Below, one piece after another: positions 7,465-14,987 of a stretch of 22,123 nt of DNA (position 1 is the stretch's first letter; the number at the start of each line of letters is the position of its first letter). Source of the stretch: an uncultured Collinsella sp. (GTDB lineage Bacteria > Actinomycetota > Coriobacteriia > Coriobacteriales > Coriobacteriaceae); the NCBI GenBank assembly GCA_900545605.1, contig UQZL01000032.1, positions 1-22,123 of the forward strand, read 5' to 3'. The notes under the pieces were generated by a model. It worked only from the letters and a program-made list of their open reading frames with translations. It searched no databases and was not told the origin of the DNA. The position numbers and the translations under genes were made by a program.

Positions 7465-8856
7465 CTACGCCGTCAACGGCGCGGGCTCATGCGGCTCGCC
7501 GTTCAGCTCGACGATGACCTGCGTGCCAACGCCCTCCTGGGACTTCACGCGCATGCCGGAATCTTCTCCGTAAAAGAAATGGATGCGCTGAAGCACGTTG
7601 AAGAGCGCCAGGCCGCAACCTCGCTTGACGGAGCCGTCGGCGGTAATGCTCTCGGGCTCCTCCAGGCGATGCTGCTCAAACAGATGCGCGCAGACTTCTT
7701 CGCTCATACCGATGCCGTCGTCCTCGACGATGATCTCCAAACCGTCATCGGTCTCGAAAGCCCTAACATGAATAGAAAGCGGCTCGGTCTCGCGCTGCGC
7801 GTGCTTGATGCAGTTTTCGAGCAACGGCTGCAAGATAAACGGCGGCACCATGCAATCGCGCACCTCAAAGTCGATATCGACCGAGACGCGCAGACGGCCG
7901 TCGCCATAACGAGCCTGCATAAGATTGATATAGCGAGTGCCCTGTTCCACCTCGTGCTCGAGCGTTGTGAGGGTATCGGAATCAGAAAGCGTCTGACGGT
8001 AGTAGTTGGAGAAGTCGATCAGCAGCGATCGCGCCTTGTCGGGCTCGGTTCGAACGAGCGACACGATCGTGCTAATGGTATTGAATAGAAAATGAGGATC
8101 GACCTGCGATTGCAAGGCGCGCAGCTCCACGCGGGCCGTAAGCTCGTCCTGGCGCTCGAGCTCAAAGCTCGCAAGCTGCGTGGAAATGAGGTCAGCAAAG
8201 CCCGAGGCAAGCGCCGTCTGGCGCATATCGATGCTGCTCAGACGGGGATAATACAGCTCGAGCGTGCCCACGCAATGCCCGCGCACGGTAAGCGGTGCGA
8301 CAATACCGGCGCGCAGGCGCGGAAAGTAGCCACCTGTCTCGGTCGAGGCATCGCGCGAGAACACGCTTTGCTCGCCGCTGTTGATCACGTTGAGCGTAGT
8401 CCGCAGCACCACCGGGGTGCCCGCGGGGCATTTTGCCGAGTCCTCGCCCCAGCTTGCCAACACCTGCTTGCCGTCGGTAAAGCAGATGGCAGAGGCGATA
8501 GTTTCGGACAGGATGATCTTAGAGGCGCCCAGGGCAGCTTCGGGCGTAAGGCCGCGCGACGTGTAGGCGAATATTTTTGAAGCGATGGCGAGCGTGCGGT
8601 CGGTTGCGCTCGATGTGAGGTCGTCGGGAACGACAAAGACGTACGAGAAGAAGAAGCACAGCATGACCAAGCCGGCAATGACGACAACGGCCGGAACGGG
8701 ATTGGGATTATCGGTTAGATCCCAGATGAGCAGCAGGATAAGCAGCGGAACGACAATACCGAGCAAGATGGCTTGAACCACATGCTGAGCGGTACGAAAG
8801 ACCTTGGTAGAGTTGTAGCTCTTGCCCAGAATCAGCCTATTGAGATCCACCGTCAT
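7465..8856 (-). CDS. LytS-type sensor histidine kinase 2
   Basis: A roughly 463-residue sensor kinase with two membrane segments (about 28-45 and 55-76), a GAF-like region (about 90-210) and a His_kinase plus HATPase_c core. The acceptor is His255 in QVDPHFLFN, where the paralogue has QINPHFLFN. Other landmarks are LQPLLENCIKHA with Asn348, EDDGIGM (378-384) and GCGLALFNVLQRI. The start is uncertain. The ATG at 8856 touches AAGGAG with no gap, while the GTG two codons later (8850) sits at 6 nt spacing and may be the real start. Longer frames to 8880 or 8919 run through a terminator hairpin and lack a binding site. It forms a two-gene unit with regulator 2. Confidence 0.92.
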   Translation of the reverse strand: MTVDLNRLILGKSYNSTKVFRTAQHVVQAILLGIVVPLLILLLIWDLTDNPNPVPAVVVIAGLVMLCFFFSYVFVVPDDLTSSATDRTLAIASKIFAYTSRGLTPEAALGASKIILSETIASAICFTDGKQVLASWGEDSAKCPAGTPVVLRTTLNVINSGEQSVFSRDASTETGGYFPRLRAGIVAPLTVRGHCVGTLELYYPRLSSIDMRQTALASGFADLISTQLASFELERQDELTARVELRALQSQVDPHFLFNTISTIVSLVRTEPDKARSLLIDFSNYYRQTLSDSDTLTTLEHEVEQGTRYINLMQARYGDGRLRVSVDIDFEVRDCMVPPFILQPLLENCIKHAQRETEPLSIHVRAFETDDGLEIIVEDDGIGMSEEVCAHLFEQHRLEEPESITADGSVKRGCGLALFNVLQRIHFFYGEDSGMRVKSQEGVGTQVIVELNGEPHEPAPLTA

Positions 8857-8862
8857 CTCCTT
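8857..8862 (-). promoter_or_regulatory. Ribosome binding site that decides the kinase 2 start
   Basis: AAGGAG on the minus strand directly abuts an ATG (8854-8856), which is too close for normal initiation. The in-frame GTG at 8848-8850 has 6 nt spacing. The two choices differ by two residues. Seen directly; which start is used is inference. Confidence 0.55.
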
Positions 8863-8882
8863 CTTACTGACGCACCCCATAG

Positions 8883-8910
8883 CAATAAAGAGGGCCGCAA
8901 GCGACCCTCT
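8883..8910 (-). terminator. Terminator after the amidohydrolase
   Basis: AGAGGG (8889-8894) pairs with CCCTCT (8905-8910), the stem extending by two more pairs across one mismatch, with a 4-nt loop. The minus strand continues TTTATTG. It is 58 nt past the amidohydrolase stop and about 26 nt before the kinase 2 start. Confidence 0.6.
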
Positions 8911-8912
8911 CC

Positions 8913-8927
8913 ATTGCATTATGCAAT
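8913..8927. promoter_or_regulatory. Perfect dyad upstream of kinase 2
   Basis: ATTGCAT-T-ATGCAAT is a perfect 7-1-7 inverted repeat. A -10-like CATAAT (minus strand, 8918-8923) lies inside it, with a poor -35 about 16-17 nt upstream. It could be an operator for the kinase 2-regulator 2 unit. No binding protein is implied by the sequence. Confidence 0.4.
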
Positions 8928-8968
8928 CAAATACTGTGTTTTACATCAAGCCATCGATGAACGGTAGC

Positions 8969-10246
8969 TTAGGCGCTGTACTTGTTTGCCTCGCCGAAGG
9001 TGCCGCCCTCGACAATCCAGCCGTCCTTCATGATGACGTCCATGTTGTCGGTGTTGAGCACGTGAATGTCGGCGGCGACGTCACCATTGACGACCAGCAG
9101 GTCAGCGCACTTGCCGGCCTCGATGGACCCGGTCTCGTCCTCGATGTGGCACATCTTGGCACCGTTGAGGGTGGCGCAGGTGATGGTCTCGACCGGAGTG
9201 AAGCCGATCTTGTCGACGAACTCGTACATCTCCTCGATGGAGCAGGTGCCGTACGGGGTGACGAAGGAGAAGGAGTCGGAGCCGATCGTCATGACGACGC
9301 CGCGCTTCTTGGCCTCGCGCAGGCAGTCGTAGTTGCGCTGCAGCTCCTTCTCGACCAGGGTGCCCTCGTACTTGTCGTGCAGCTCGGGAACGTAGACGGG
9401 CGGATAGGTGGCGTACCAGGTGGGCAGGAAGGCGATCGTCGGGGTGAAGAAGGTACCCTGCTCGGCCATGAGGTCCATGGTGCGCTCATCGATATCGAAG
9501 CCGTGAATCAGCTGCTCGCAGCCAAAGCGGACGGAGTCGTAGGCAGCGGCGTGGTTGTTGTAGCAGTGGCTCCACACGGGGATGCCGACCATCTTTGCCT
9601 CTTCGACCACGGCCTGGATCTCCTCGGAGCAATAGTGCTGGTCGCGGCCGGAGTCCCAGCGCCAGATGCCGCCACCGGTAGCCCAGATCTTGATGGCATC
9701 GGGGTTCTCGCGCAGGCGACGACGGACGGCCTTGCGCAGATCCCAAGGACCGTCGACCTGATCGCCCCAGGGGTGCGATTCCTTGTTGAGCCCCTGGCTG
9801 CAGTGGTGGGAGTCGCCGTGGCCGGCAACGCGGCAGAAGCCAAGGCCGGTGGCCAGAACGCGCGGGCCCTTGAAGACGCCCTTGTCGATGCAGTCACGGA
9901 TCTGGATACCAAAGCGGCCGATCTCGCAGACGGTGGTGAGGCCGTGGGTGAGGCAGTCGTAGGCTTGCTTGACGGCGACGGCCTGCTTCTCGAGGAGCGG
10001 CTGCATGACCCAGTCGGTGTCATCGTCGGTCAAGTTGCCCGAGAAGTGCAGGTGGGTGTCGATCAGGCCGGGAAGGACGGTCTTGCCGGCGGCGTCGATG
10101 ACCTCAACGTCCTCGGGAAGGTCCTGCATGGCGCCGGCGTACTCGATCTTGCCGTTGTCGTCGACGAGAACGAGGGAGTTCTCGACCGGCTCGGCACCGG
10201 TACCGTCGATGAGCTTGCCGCCAACGATTGCATACTTAGTGGACAT
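8969..10246 (-). CDS. Metal-dependent amidohydrolase (imidazolonepropionase/prolidase-like)
   Basis: A 425-residue member of the amidohydrolase superfamily, HutI-like (COG1228-type). The binuclear metal site can be traced: HLH (65-67) after the PGLID strand, Lys186 in AIKIWAT as the likely carboxylated lysine, His227 in WSHCYNNH, His248 in LIHGFD and Asp324 in TIGSDSF. The N- and C-terminal beta-sandwich ends (VGGKLIDG and ADLLVVNGD) are also typical. Members hydrolyse cyclic amides, N-acyl amino acids or proline dipeptides; this substrate is not determined. It is cytoplasmic. A very strong AAGGAGGA site precedes the ATG. It lies 131 nt downstream of an APC permease on the same strand, suggesting import followed by hydrolysis of an amino-acid derivative or small peptide. 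Confidence 0.9.
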   Translation of the reverse strand: MSTKYAIVGGKLIDGTGAEPVENSLVLVDDNGKIEYAGAMQDLPEDVEVIDAAGKTVLPGLIDTHLHFSGNLTDDDTDWVMQPLLEKQAVAVKQAYDCLTHGLTTVCEIGRFGIQIRDCIDKGVFKGPRVLATGLGFCRVAGHGDSHHCSQGLNKESHPWGDQVDGPWDLRKAVRRRLRENPDAIKIWATGGGIWRWDSGRDQHYCSEEIQAVVEEAKMVGIPVWSHCYNNHAAAYDSVRFGCEQLIHGFDIDERTMDLMAEQGTFFTPTIAFLPTWYATYPPVYVPELHDKYEGTLVEKELQRNYDCLREAKKRGVVMTIGSDSFSFVTPYGTCSIEEMYEFVDKIGFTPVETITCATLNGAKMCHIEDETGSIEAGKCADLLVVNGDVAADIHVLNTDNMDVIMKDGWIVEGGTFGEANKYSA

Positions 10247-10328
10247 GGTTCCTCCTTATGGATCCATATAGTGGGCGAGGCCGTGTTGGGTTAAGGCCTC
10301 ACAAAGCTACCCAAGTGGCGCCGGGTTC

Positions 10329-10357
10329 GGTGCGCGGAGGAGAGGGGCCCGCGCACC
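10329..10357. other. Intergenic stem-loop between permease and amidohydrolase
   Basis: GGTGCGCGG (10329-10337) pairs perfectly with CCGCGCACC (10349-10357) around an 11-nt loop, and outer GCCGGG/CCCCGGC segments could extend it. No T run follows on either strand, so a Rho-independent terminator is unlikely. It may be a stability or processing element giving the two genes different mRNA levels. Confidence 0.45.
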
Positions 10358-10377
10358 TGATCCGCCCCGGCTCGGCG

Positions 10378-11829
10378 TTACTTTTTGCGGGAATTGGTGA
10401 AAGCCATGAGGGCCAGGCCAATAGCCAACCAGCCGATCACGATGCTCCACTCCACCATGTTGAGGGAGGCGGGAGAGAACGGAATCACAAGCAGGCCGAT
10501 GATGATGGCGCAGGCAGCGATAGCGAGGGAGATGCCAAACTTGCCACCGGGCACCTCGTAGGGACGAGGCAGGTCGGGCTCGGTGAAGCGCATGCGCAGG
10601 CAAGCGAGGGCGACCATGCCGCAGGAGAAGATGAAGGCGAGAGCCGACACGTTGGTCAGAGGGATGAGCATGTTCTTGCCCAGGAACGGACCGACGACGG
10701 TGATGACGCCCAGAACGACGCAGGCGAGCTTGGGAGCGCCGGACTTGGGGTCGACCTCGGCGAACTGCTCGGGCAACTGGCCCTTGCGGCCCATGGCGAG
10801 CATGATGCGGCTCGTGGCGCCGTAGAAGGAGTTCATCGGGCCCATGGGTCCAAGCGTGGCGATGACGAGCATGGCCAGGTACAGAAGCATGTTGATGCCC
10901 TTGAGGCAGGCGAGCGCGGGAACCGGGCTCTTAACGAACTCATGCCAGTCGAGGATGGTGCCGAACGAGTAGATACAGACCATGTAGAAGCCGCCGGCGG
11001 CCAGCAGAGCCAGGGAGATGATCTTGCCGAACTTGTTCCAGTTGAGGCCCTCGGCTGCTTCCTCAGCCTGCTGAGGAATGGTGTCGAAGCCGGCGTAGAA
11101 GAACGGGGTCAGAACCAGGACCGACACGATGCCGGCGAACAGGCTGGTGCTCTCGGTAGCGGCCTTGCCGCCGCCAGCGCCGGCGACCTGGGAGAACACG
11201 GGCATGGCGTTGTCCGGCGAGCCGGTGAACAGCGAGACGCCCATGGCAAGCAGCATGCCGCAGAGCAGAGCCTTGGTCAGGAAGGCCTGGAGCTTGGCGG
11301 CCGAGCTGGCGCCGCGGAAGTTGAGGAAGATGACGTAGACTGCAAAGCCGAGCGCGATCAGCGTCGGGAACAGGTAAACGTCGGCCCCCAGGATGGTGTA
11401 GAGCTTGACGGCGCGCAGCCACTCAAGACCGGGCAGGCTGCCGAACATCTCGGACACGAGGGTCGAGATGGCGATGGCCTCCCACGGACACAGGATACCG
11501 TTGCCCAGGGCCAAAAGCCATCCGGTGATGTAGCTCAGCGTACGGCCAAAGCTACGATCGACATACTCGACGATGCCGCCCGAGATGGGGATAGCAGCCG
11601 TGAGCTCACCGAAAACAGCTCCGACGGGCACGAGGAAGATTGCACCCAAGAGGAATGCGATCATAGCGGGAACGGGACCGCCGCCCACGACCATCCAGTC
11701 GCCGACCTGCAGAACCCAACCGGTACCGATGATGGCGCCGAAACCGATGGTGAAGAAGTTCCAGAGCGAGAGCGTTTTCTTCATGCCGCCGTTATCCTCG
11801 ACTGCAACTTCTGCGTTCTTGTCCGCCAT
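10378..11829 (-). CDS. APC-superfamily amino-acid permease
   Basis: A 483-residue secondary transporter with about 12 hydrophobic segments. The first helix carries GFGAIIGTGW (30-38 region), the unwound substrate-binding glycine motif of amino acid-polyamine-organocation transporters. The GELTAAIPISGG segment in helix 2 and a GPMGPMNSFYGATSRIM loop in the second half also fit the family. The N-terminus is short and acidic and the C-terminus ends in basic residues, both expected in the cytoplasm. GGAGGGG precedes the ATG. It is the first gene of a likely two-gene unit with the amidohydrolase. Substrate specificity cannot be read from the sequence; an amino acid, amine or N-substituted derivative is the reasonable range. 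Confidence 0.9.
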   Translation of the reverse strand: MADKNAEVAVEDNGGMKKTLSLWNFFTIGFGAIIGTGWVLQVGDWMVVGGGPVPAMIAFLLGAIFLVPVGAVFGELTAAIPISGGIVEYVDRSFGRTLSYITGWLLALGNGILCPWEAIAISTLVSEMFGSLPGLEWLRAVKLYTILGADVYLFPTLIALGFAVYVIFLNFRGASSAAKLQAFLTKALLCGMLLAMGVSLFTGSPDNAMPVFSQVAGAGGGKAATESTSLFAGIVSVLVLTPFFYAGFDTIPQQAEEAAEGLNWNKFGKIISLALLAAGGFYMVCIYSFGTILDWHEFVKSPVPALACLKGINMLLYLAMLVIATLGPMGPMNSFYGATSRIMLAMGRKGQLPEQFAEVDPKSGAPKLACVVLGVITVVGPFLGKNMLIPLTNVSALAFIFSCGMVALACLRMRFTEPDLPRPYEVPGGKFGISLAIAACAIIIGLLVIPFSPASLNMVEWSIVIGWLAIGLALMAFTNSRKK

Positions 11830-12183
11830 TGTTCCCCTCCTTTCCTATTTGACGCCCTTGGCGTCACCCCTTGCACGGTCCGTTTTGCCGCGCGCTTTTA
11901 TTCCATGGCTTTAAGATACGGCCTTGGCGCAGCAGCGCCGCTCGCAGCTCGACCGAAGGCAGAACTGCAAAACGAGCGGCACCGTTTTTGGGACGAACGG
12001 CGGGAGACGTCATTCGTCTTGGGCGCTTTCATCTTTTCTGCTTTTGAATACCTGTTGCCGTGACGCTTGGCGCTCGGCGCGGCAACGTTCATACCATTTG
12101 TCAGGCTTTTGGCGCACATGCCCATGTGTCGTGCATCTTTTTATGTAGGATAGACAAGTTACACATGAGGCAAGGTGATTCGA
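11830..12183. other. Divergent promoter region, permease / C39-like peptidase
   Basis: This non-coding stretch separates two diverging genes and should hold both promoters, but no good -35/-10 pair was found for either. A 6-bp inverted repeat GACGCC-CTT-GGCGTC lies at 11851-11865, close to the permease start, and could be an operator. GCCGCTCG (11937-11944) pairs with CGAGCGGC (11973-11980) and is followed by TTTTT at 11985, a terminator-like arrangement on the plus strand with no known gene to end. Short ORFs on both strands look spurious. Confidence 0.4.
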
Positions 12184-13185
12184 ATGGCATACGGATACAA
12201 TGACGGCGACCAACGGCCACAAAGCGTGCGCCTTGCCGGCCGCACCACGTCAACGCCCAAAATCACCTCCGACAACGACAACCCGCAGCGCCCCCAAGAG
12301 CAGCTCGGGGCTTCTTCGCGGCAGCAAAGCCGTACCGCGCGGCAGTCAGACCGCGTGAGTACGAGCACACGCCAACGCCAGACCGACACATCGCAGCCAC
12401 GCCGCTACGATCGCCGTAAGACCGACTACTACGTTAAGCGCTCCTTTTCGCGACCTCAACGCGATCGCGGCAATTCCGCCCCTCACCCTGCGTCGCACGC
12501 CACAAGCCACGCGCTTCCGGCCCGCCGCCTACGCCTTGCGCTTTGCTCCATCGCCGCCTGCCTCGTCTTTGTGTTTTTGGGATCCTGTATCTCCCACGGG
12601 TCAGCCGGTCTTGAGCCCACTGCCGAGGACAGGCTGCTTAAAGCTCCCGTCGCGCCCGGTTACTCCTTTGCGTTCTCGACCCCACGCTCGCAATGGCAGG
12701 CCGGCGCCATGCCTCATATCTACCAGATCGACCCCGCATGGTCGGAGCTCCCCTACGCCGGTGGCACCATTCGCGAAAACGCTTGCGGCCCCACCTGCCT
12801 TACCATGGTCTACATATTTAAGACCGGCCGCACCGATAAGACGCCGGTCGATATATGCGCACTGGCCGAAGCTGGCAATTACGCCCCCACCGGCGCCACC
12901 GAATGGTCGTTTATGACAGGAGGTGCGTGGCAGCTCGGGCTTAACGGGACACAGCTCTATAACGATCGCGAATCGATTACTCAAGCACTTCGCTCGGGTG
13001 TGCCCGTCATCGCCGCAGTGCGCCCCGGTACGTTTACCAACGTAGGCCACTACATCGTGCTCTACGGCATCGACGATGCCAACCAGATTGGCGTCTACGA
13101 CCCCAACTCGGCCAGCCGCAGCGCCCGCCGCTGGGGCGTCGTAGAGGTCCTCAACGAAGTCGAAGCCATGTGGGCCTACTACTAG
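12184..13185 (+). CDS. Membrane-anchored C39-like cysteine peptidase domain protein
   Basis: A 333-residue protein in three parts. Residues 1-115 are hydrophilic, rich in Gln, Arg, Ser and Thr, and look disordered. A single membrane segment spans about 117-136 (LALCSIAACLVFVFLG). Residues 175-333 resemble a Peptidase_C39_2-type papain-like domain. Likely catalytic residues are Cys201 in ENACGPTC, His289 in NVGHYIVLYG and Asp306 in VYDPNS. The arginine-rich stretch before the helix predicts an inside N-terminus and an extracellular peptidase. It is not fused to an ABC transporter, unlike bacteriocin-processing C39 enzymes. The ATG at 12184 follows AAGGTGAT; an in-frame GTG at 12175 is the alternative. 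The stop codon lies inside a repeat element. Substrate unknown. Confidence 0.85.
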   Translation: MAYGYNDGDQRPQSVRLAGRTTSTPKITSDNDNPQRPQEQLGASSRQQSRTARQSDRVSTSTRQRQTDTSQPRRYDRRKTDYYVKRSFSRPQRDRGNSAPHPASHATSHALPARRLRLALCSIAACLVFVFLGSCISHGSAGLEPTAEDRLLKAPVAPGYSFAFSTPRSQWQAGAMPHIYQIDPAWSELPYAGGTIRENACGPTCLTMVYIFKTGRTDKTPVDICALAEAGNYAPTGATEWSFMTGGAWQLGLNGTQLYNDRESITQALRSGVPVIAAVRPGTFTNVGHYIVLYGIDDANQIGVYDPNSASRSARRWGVVEVLNEVEAMWAYY

Positions 13186-13266
13186 TCATTGGGGACAGAC
13201 TTAAATGAGTGGTCATTGGGGACGCTCTTGTTTGACTAGTCATTTAAGAACGTCCCCAATGACTAG
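13182..13266. repeat. Three-copy inverted/direct repeat element
   Basis: A unit beginning GTCATTGGGGAC occurs three times: forward at about 13184-13210, forward at about 13211-13240 and reversed at about 13236-13266. Copies 2 and 3 form a 26-bp-arm hairpin (13212-13237 with 13238-13263; three mismatches and one G-T pair) centred on GACTAGTC. Copies 1 and 3 can instead pair perfectly over 15 bp (13182-13196 with 13252-13266), so the two folds exclude each other. It lies between converging genes and contains the stop codon of the C39-like gene. The TTGGGGACAGAC core resembles REP-type repeats linked to RAYT transposases in other bacteria (recalled, not searched). Confidence 0.75.
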
Positions 13267-13275
13267 GTGAATAGC

Positions 13276-13308
13276 AAAAGCCCCGCAGTCGGAGCGGACT
13301 GCGGGGCT
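13276..13308 (-). terminator. Terminator after arcC
   Basis: A perfect 12-bp stem (13279-13290 with 13297-13308, AGCCCCGCAGTC) with a 6-nt loop, followed on the minus strand by TTTTGC. A second 8-bp hairpin (13328-13335 with 13344-13351, GTGGGCGC) lies between the arcC stop and this terminator. Confidence 0.75.
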
Positions 13309-13373
13309 CATGAAGAGAGGCTAGTTTGTGGGCGCTTTGCCTGGCGCCCACGAGAGAGGCAACAGAGTAGAGA

Positions 13374-14336
13374 CTACTCGTGAATGCGGGTACCGGAGAG
13401 GCCAGCCATGGTCTCGGCGGCCTTGTCCAGAGCGCCGATGATGCAGGTGCGGCCCTTGCGGGAACGGGCGAACTTGATGGCAGCGCGGACCTTGGGCTCC
13501 ATGGAACCCTTGCCGAACTGGCCCTCGTCGGCCAGGCGCTCGGCCTCGTCGGCGGTGAGGTCCTCGAGCTCCTCCTGGTTGGGCTTGCCAAAGTTGATGG
13601 CGACATGCTCAACGGCGGTCAGCAGGAACAGGACGTCGGCGTCGCAGTCCTCGGCCAGCAGCTCGCCGCCCAGGTCCTTGTCAATGACGGCGGGAACGCC
13701 CTTGTAGCAGCCCTTGTTCTCGTAGTCGCGGACGACGGGGATGCCGCCGCCACCGCAGGCGATGACGATGAACTCGTTGTCGAGCAGGTTGAGGATGGAG
13801 TCAGCCTCGACGATCTTCTTGGGATCGGGGGAGGCGACGACGCGACGCCAGCCGCGGCCGGAATCCTCGACGAAGACCTTGGAGGGATCCTCGGCCATGA
13901 ACTCCTTGGCCTGCTCCTCGGTGTAGAAGGGGCCGATCGGCTTGGTCGGATTCTTGAACGCGGGATCATCCGGGTCGCACTCGATCTGGGTGACGACGGT
14001 GGCGGCGTGCCAACGCTTATAGCGCTTGTGCATCTCGCGGCCGATGCCCTGCTGCAGGTGATAACCAATGTAGCCCTGGGACATGGCGCCGCACTCGGGC
14101 AGCGGCATCTCGGGGGTACCGATGGCATCGTGGGCAGCGGCGAAGGCGTTCTGGATCATGCCGACCTGCGGGCCGTTGCCGTGGGTGATGATGATCTCAT
14201 TGCCCTGCTCGATGAGACCGAGGAGAGCGTGGGCGGTGTTGCTCACGGCCTCGATCTGCTCGACGGGGTTGTTGCCGAGGGCGTTGCCGCCAAGGGCGAC
14301 GACAATACGATCGGGCTTGCCAAGAGGCTTAGACAT
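13374..14336 (-). CDS. arcC: Carbamate kinase
   Basis: A 320-residue carbamate kinase, near the usual family length of about 310. It makes ATP from ADP and carbamoyl phosphate, releasing ammonia and carbon dioxide, usually the last step of arginine deiminase or related ureide pathways. Family signatures run the whole length: VVALGGNAL (12-20), THGNGPQVG (51-59), QGYIGYHLQQ (87-96), the subdomain near TKPIGPFYTEEQA (131-143), GWRRVVASPDPK (162-173), ACGGGGIPVV (193-202), VIDKD (217-221) and GQFGKGSM near the end. The ATG at 14336 follows AAAGGA; an in-frame ATG at 14372 has poorer support. No arcA, arcB or other carbamoyltransferase is adjacent, so the source of carbamoyl phosphate is encoded elsewhere. 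Confidence 0.96.
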   Translation of the reverse strand: MSKPLGKPDRIVVALGGNALGNNPVEQIEAVSNTAHALLGLIEQGNEIIITHGNGPQVGMIQNAFAAAHDAIGTPEMPLPECGAMSQGYIGYHLQQGIGREMHKRYKRWHAATVVTQIECDPDDPAFKNPTKPIGPFYTEEQAKEFMAEDPSKVFVEDSGRGWRRVVASPDPKKIVEADSILNLLDNEFIVIACGGGGIPVVRDYENKGCYKGVPAVIDKDLGGELLAEDCDADVLFLLTAVEHVAINFGKPNQEELEDLTADEAERLADEGQFGKGSMEPKVRAAIKFARSRKGRTCIIGALDKAAETMAGLSGTRIHE

Positions 14337-14702
14337 TGCTGGAATCCTTTCTGTAAAAGGCCTACAACCCATTAATAACCCGCGTCCGTGCGATACGCGA
14401 GTTTATTAAGGTTTATATTCTCTTTATCGCTCATTTTATTCATTTTGAAAATAGCGGAACGGTGAACGGTCGTTTTTGTCCGCTCAGCGTACAGAACTCC
14501 AGCTCAGACATATCTACGTAATTTACGTGCGACTTTATTTAAATGAAGCGAGGATTATGTCGGATTATGCAAACTACATCTCTGCTAAACACAAAACGGA
14601 CAGCGCAATATCTTACTCGCACTATACGCGATTCTATACATTAATTTGACGAGTATGCATCCCTGCAAAAACATGGGGCTTTTCATCCAACATAAGGGAT
14701 AG
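14337..14702. other. AT-rich regulatory region upstream of arcC
   Basis: No gene is seen. The stretch is clearly richer in A+T than its surroundings and should hold the arcC promoter. It contains a perfect 6-1-6 dyad ACGTAA-T-TTACGT (14516-14528). It also contains an 8-bp direct repeat GGATTATG at 14552-14559 and 14562-14569, one helical turn apart. Read on the minus strand these are two CATAAT boxes that could be -10 elements pointing towards arcC, but no good -35 is present. A weak AGCGGA/TCCGCT stem lies near 14452-14484. Confidence 0.4.
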
Positions 14703-14987
14703 CCGATCGCGCTTCACCCCGCGGCAAGCGACTGCGAGTTCGCAGTATGGAACTTTACCGTCGGCTTCTGCATGAACGCTGCCGACGCCCTTTCGCTCCT
14801 GCGCGCCCAAGCAGCCGAGAACGCTAACGGCGCCACTGCCAACCTGGCCACCCTCAACAACGGCGCCGCCAGCCTTTTCGCAAAGTACCGTGCTGGCTCG
14901 CTGGCTTTGAGGCCTAAGCGAGCTTTGCTATTTGCCAATTTTTGTATGATTTGGGTCAAATCTATCTGCCAATTTTTGTATGATTAG
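14703..14987 (+). pseudogene. Possible gene remnant of unknown origin
   Basis: The plus-strand frame is open from a stop at 14700-14702 to a TAG at 14985-14987, with an internal ATG at 14772 giving 71 residues. The composition is Ala/Leu/Asn rich (for example ANGATANLATLNNGAASLF) and its last residues come from translation of the 34-bp tandem repeats. No ribosome binding site precedes the ATG. The G+C-rich block ends abruptly at the AT-rich repeats. The minus strand is open too, with 81 codons from 14959 to 14714. It may be a decayed fragment or mere composition; no family is recognised. Confidence 0.2.

Noticed and set aside
8822..10294. Plus-strand ORF of about 490 codons opposite the amidohydrolase
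   Set aside because: Repetitive Gly/Val/Asp/Leu composition and no start signal; the metal-site motifs are on the minus strand.
10258..12063. Long plus-strand ORF opposite the permease
   Set aside because: Antisense shadow rich in Gly, Glu and His; the minus strand has a complete APC permease.
11898..12125. Small minus-strand ORF in the divergent promoter region
   Set aside because: No convincing binding site, compositionally unlike a protein, and overlapped by equally open frames on the other strand.
13380..14375. Plus-strand ORF opposite arcC
   Set aside because: Antisense shadow of an unmistakable carbamate kinase.
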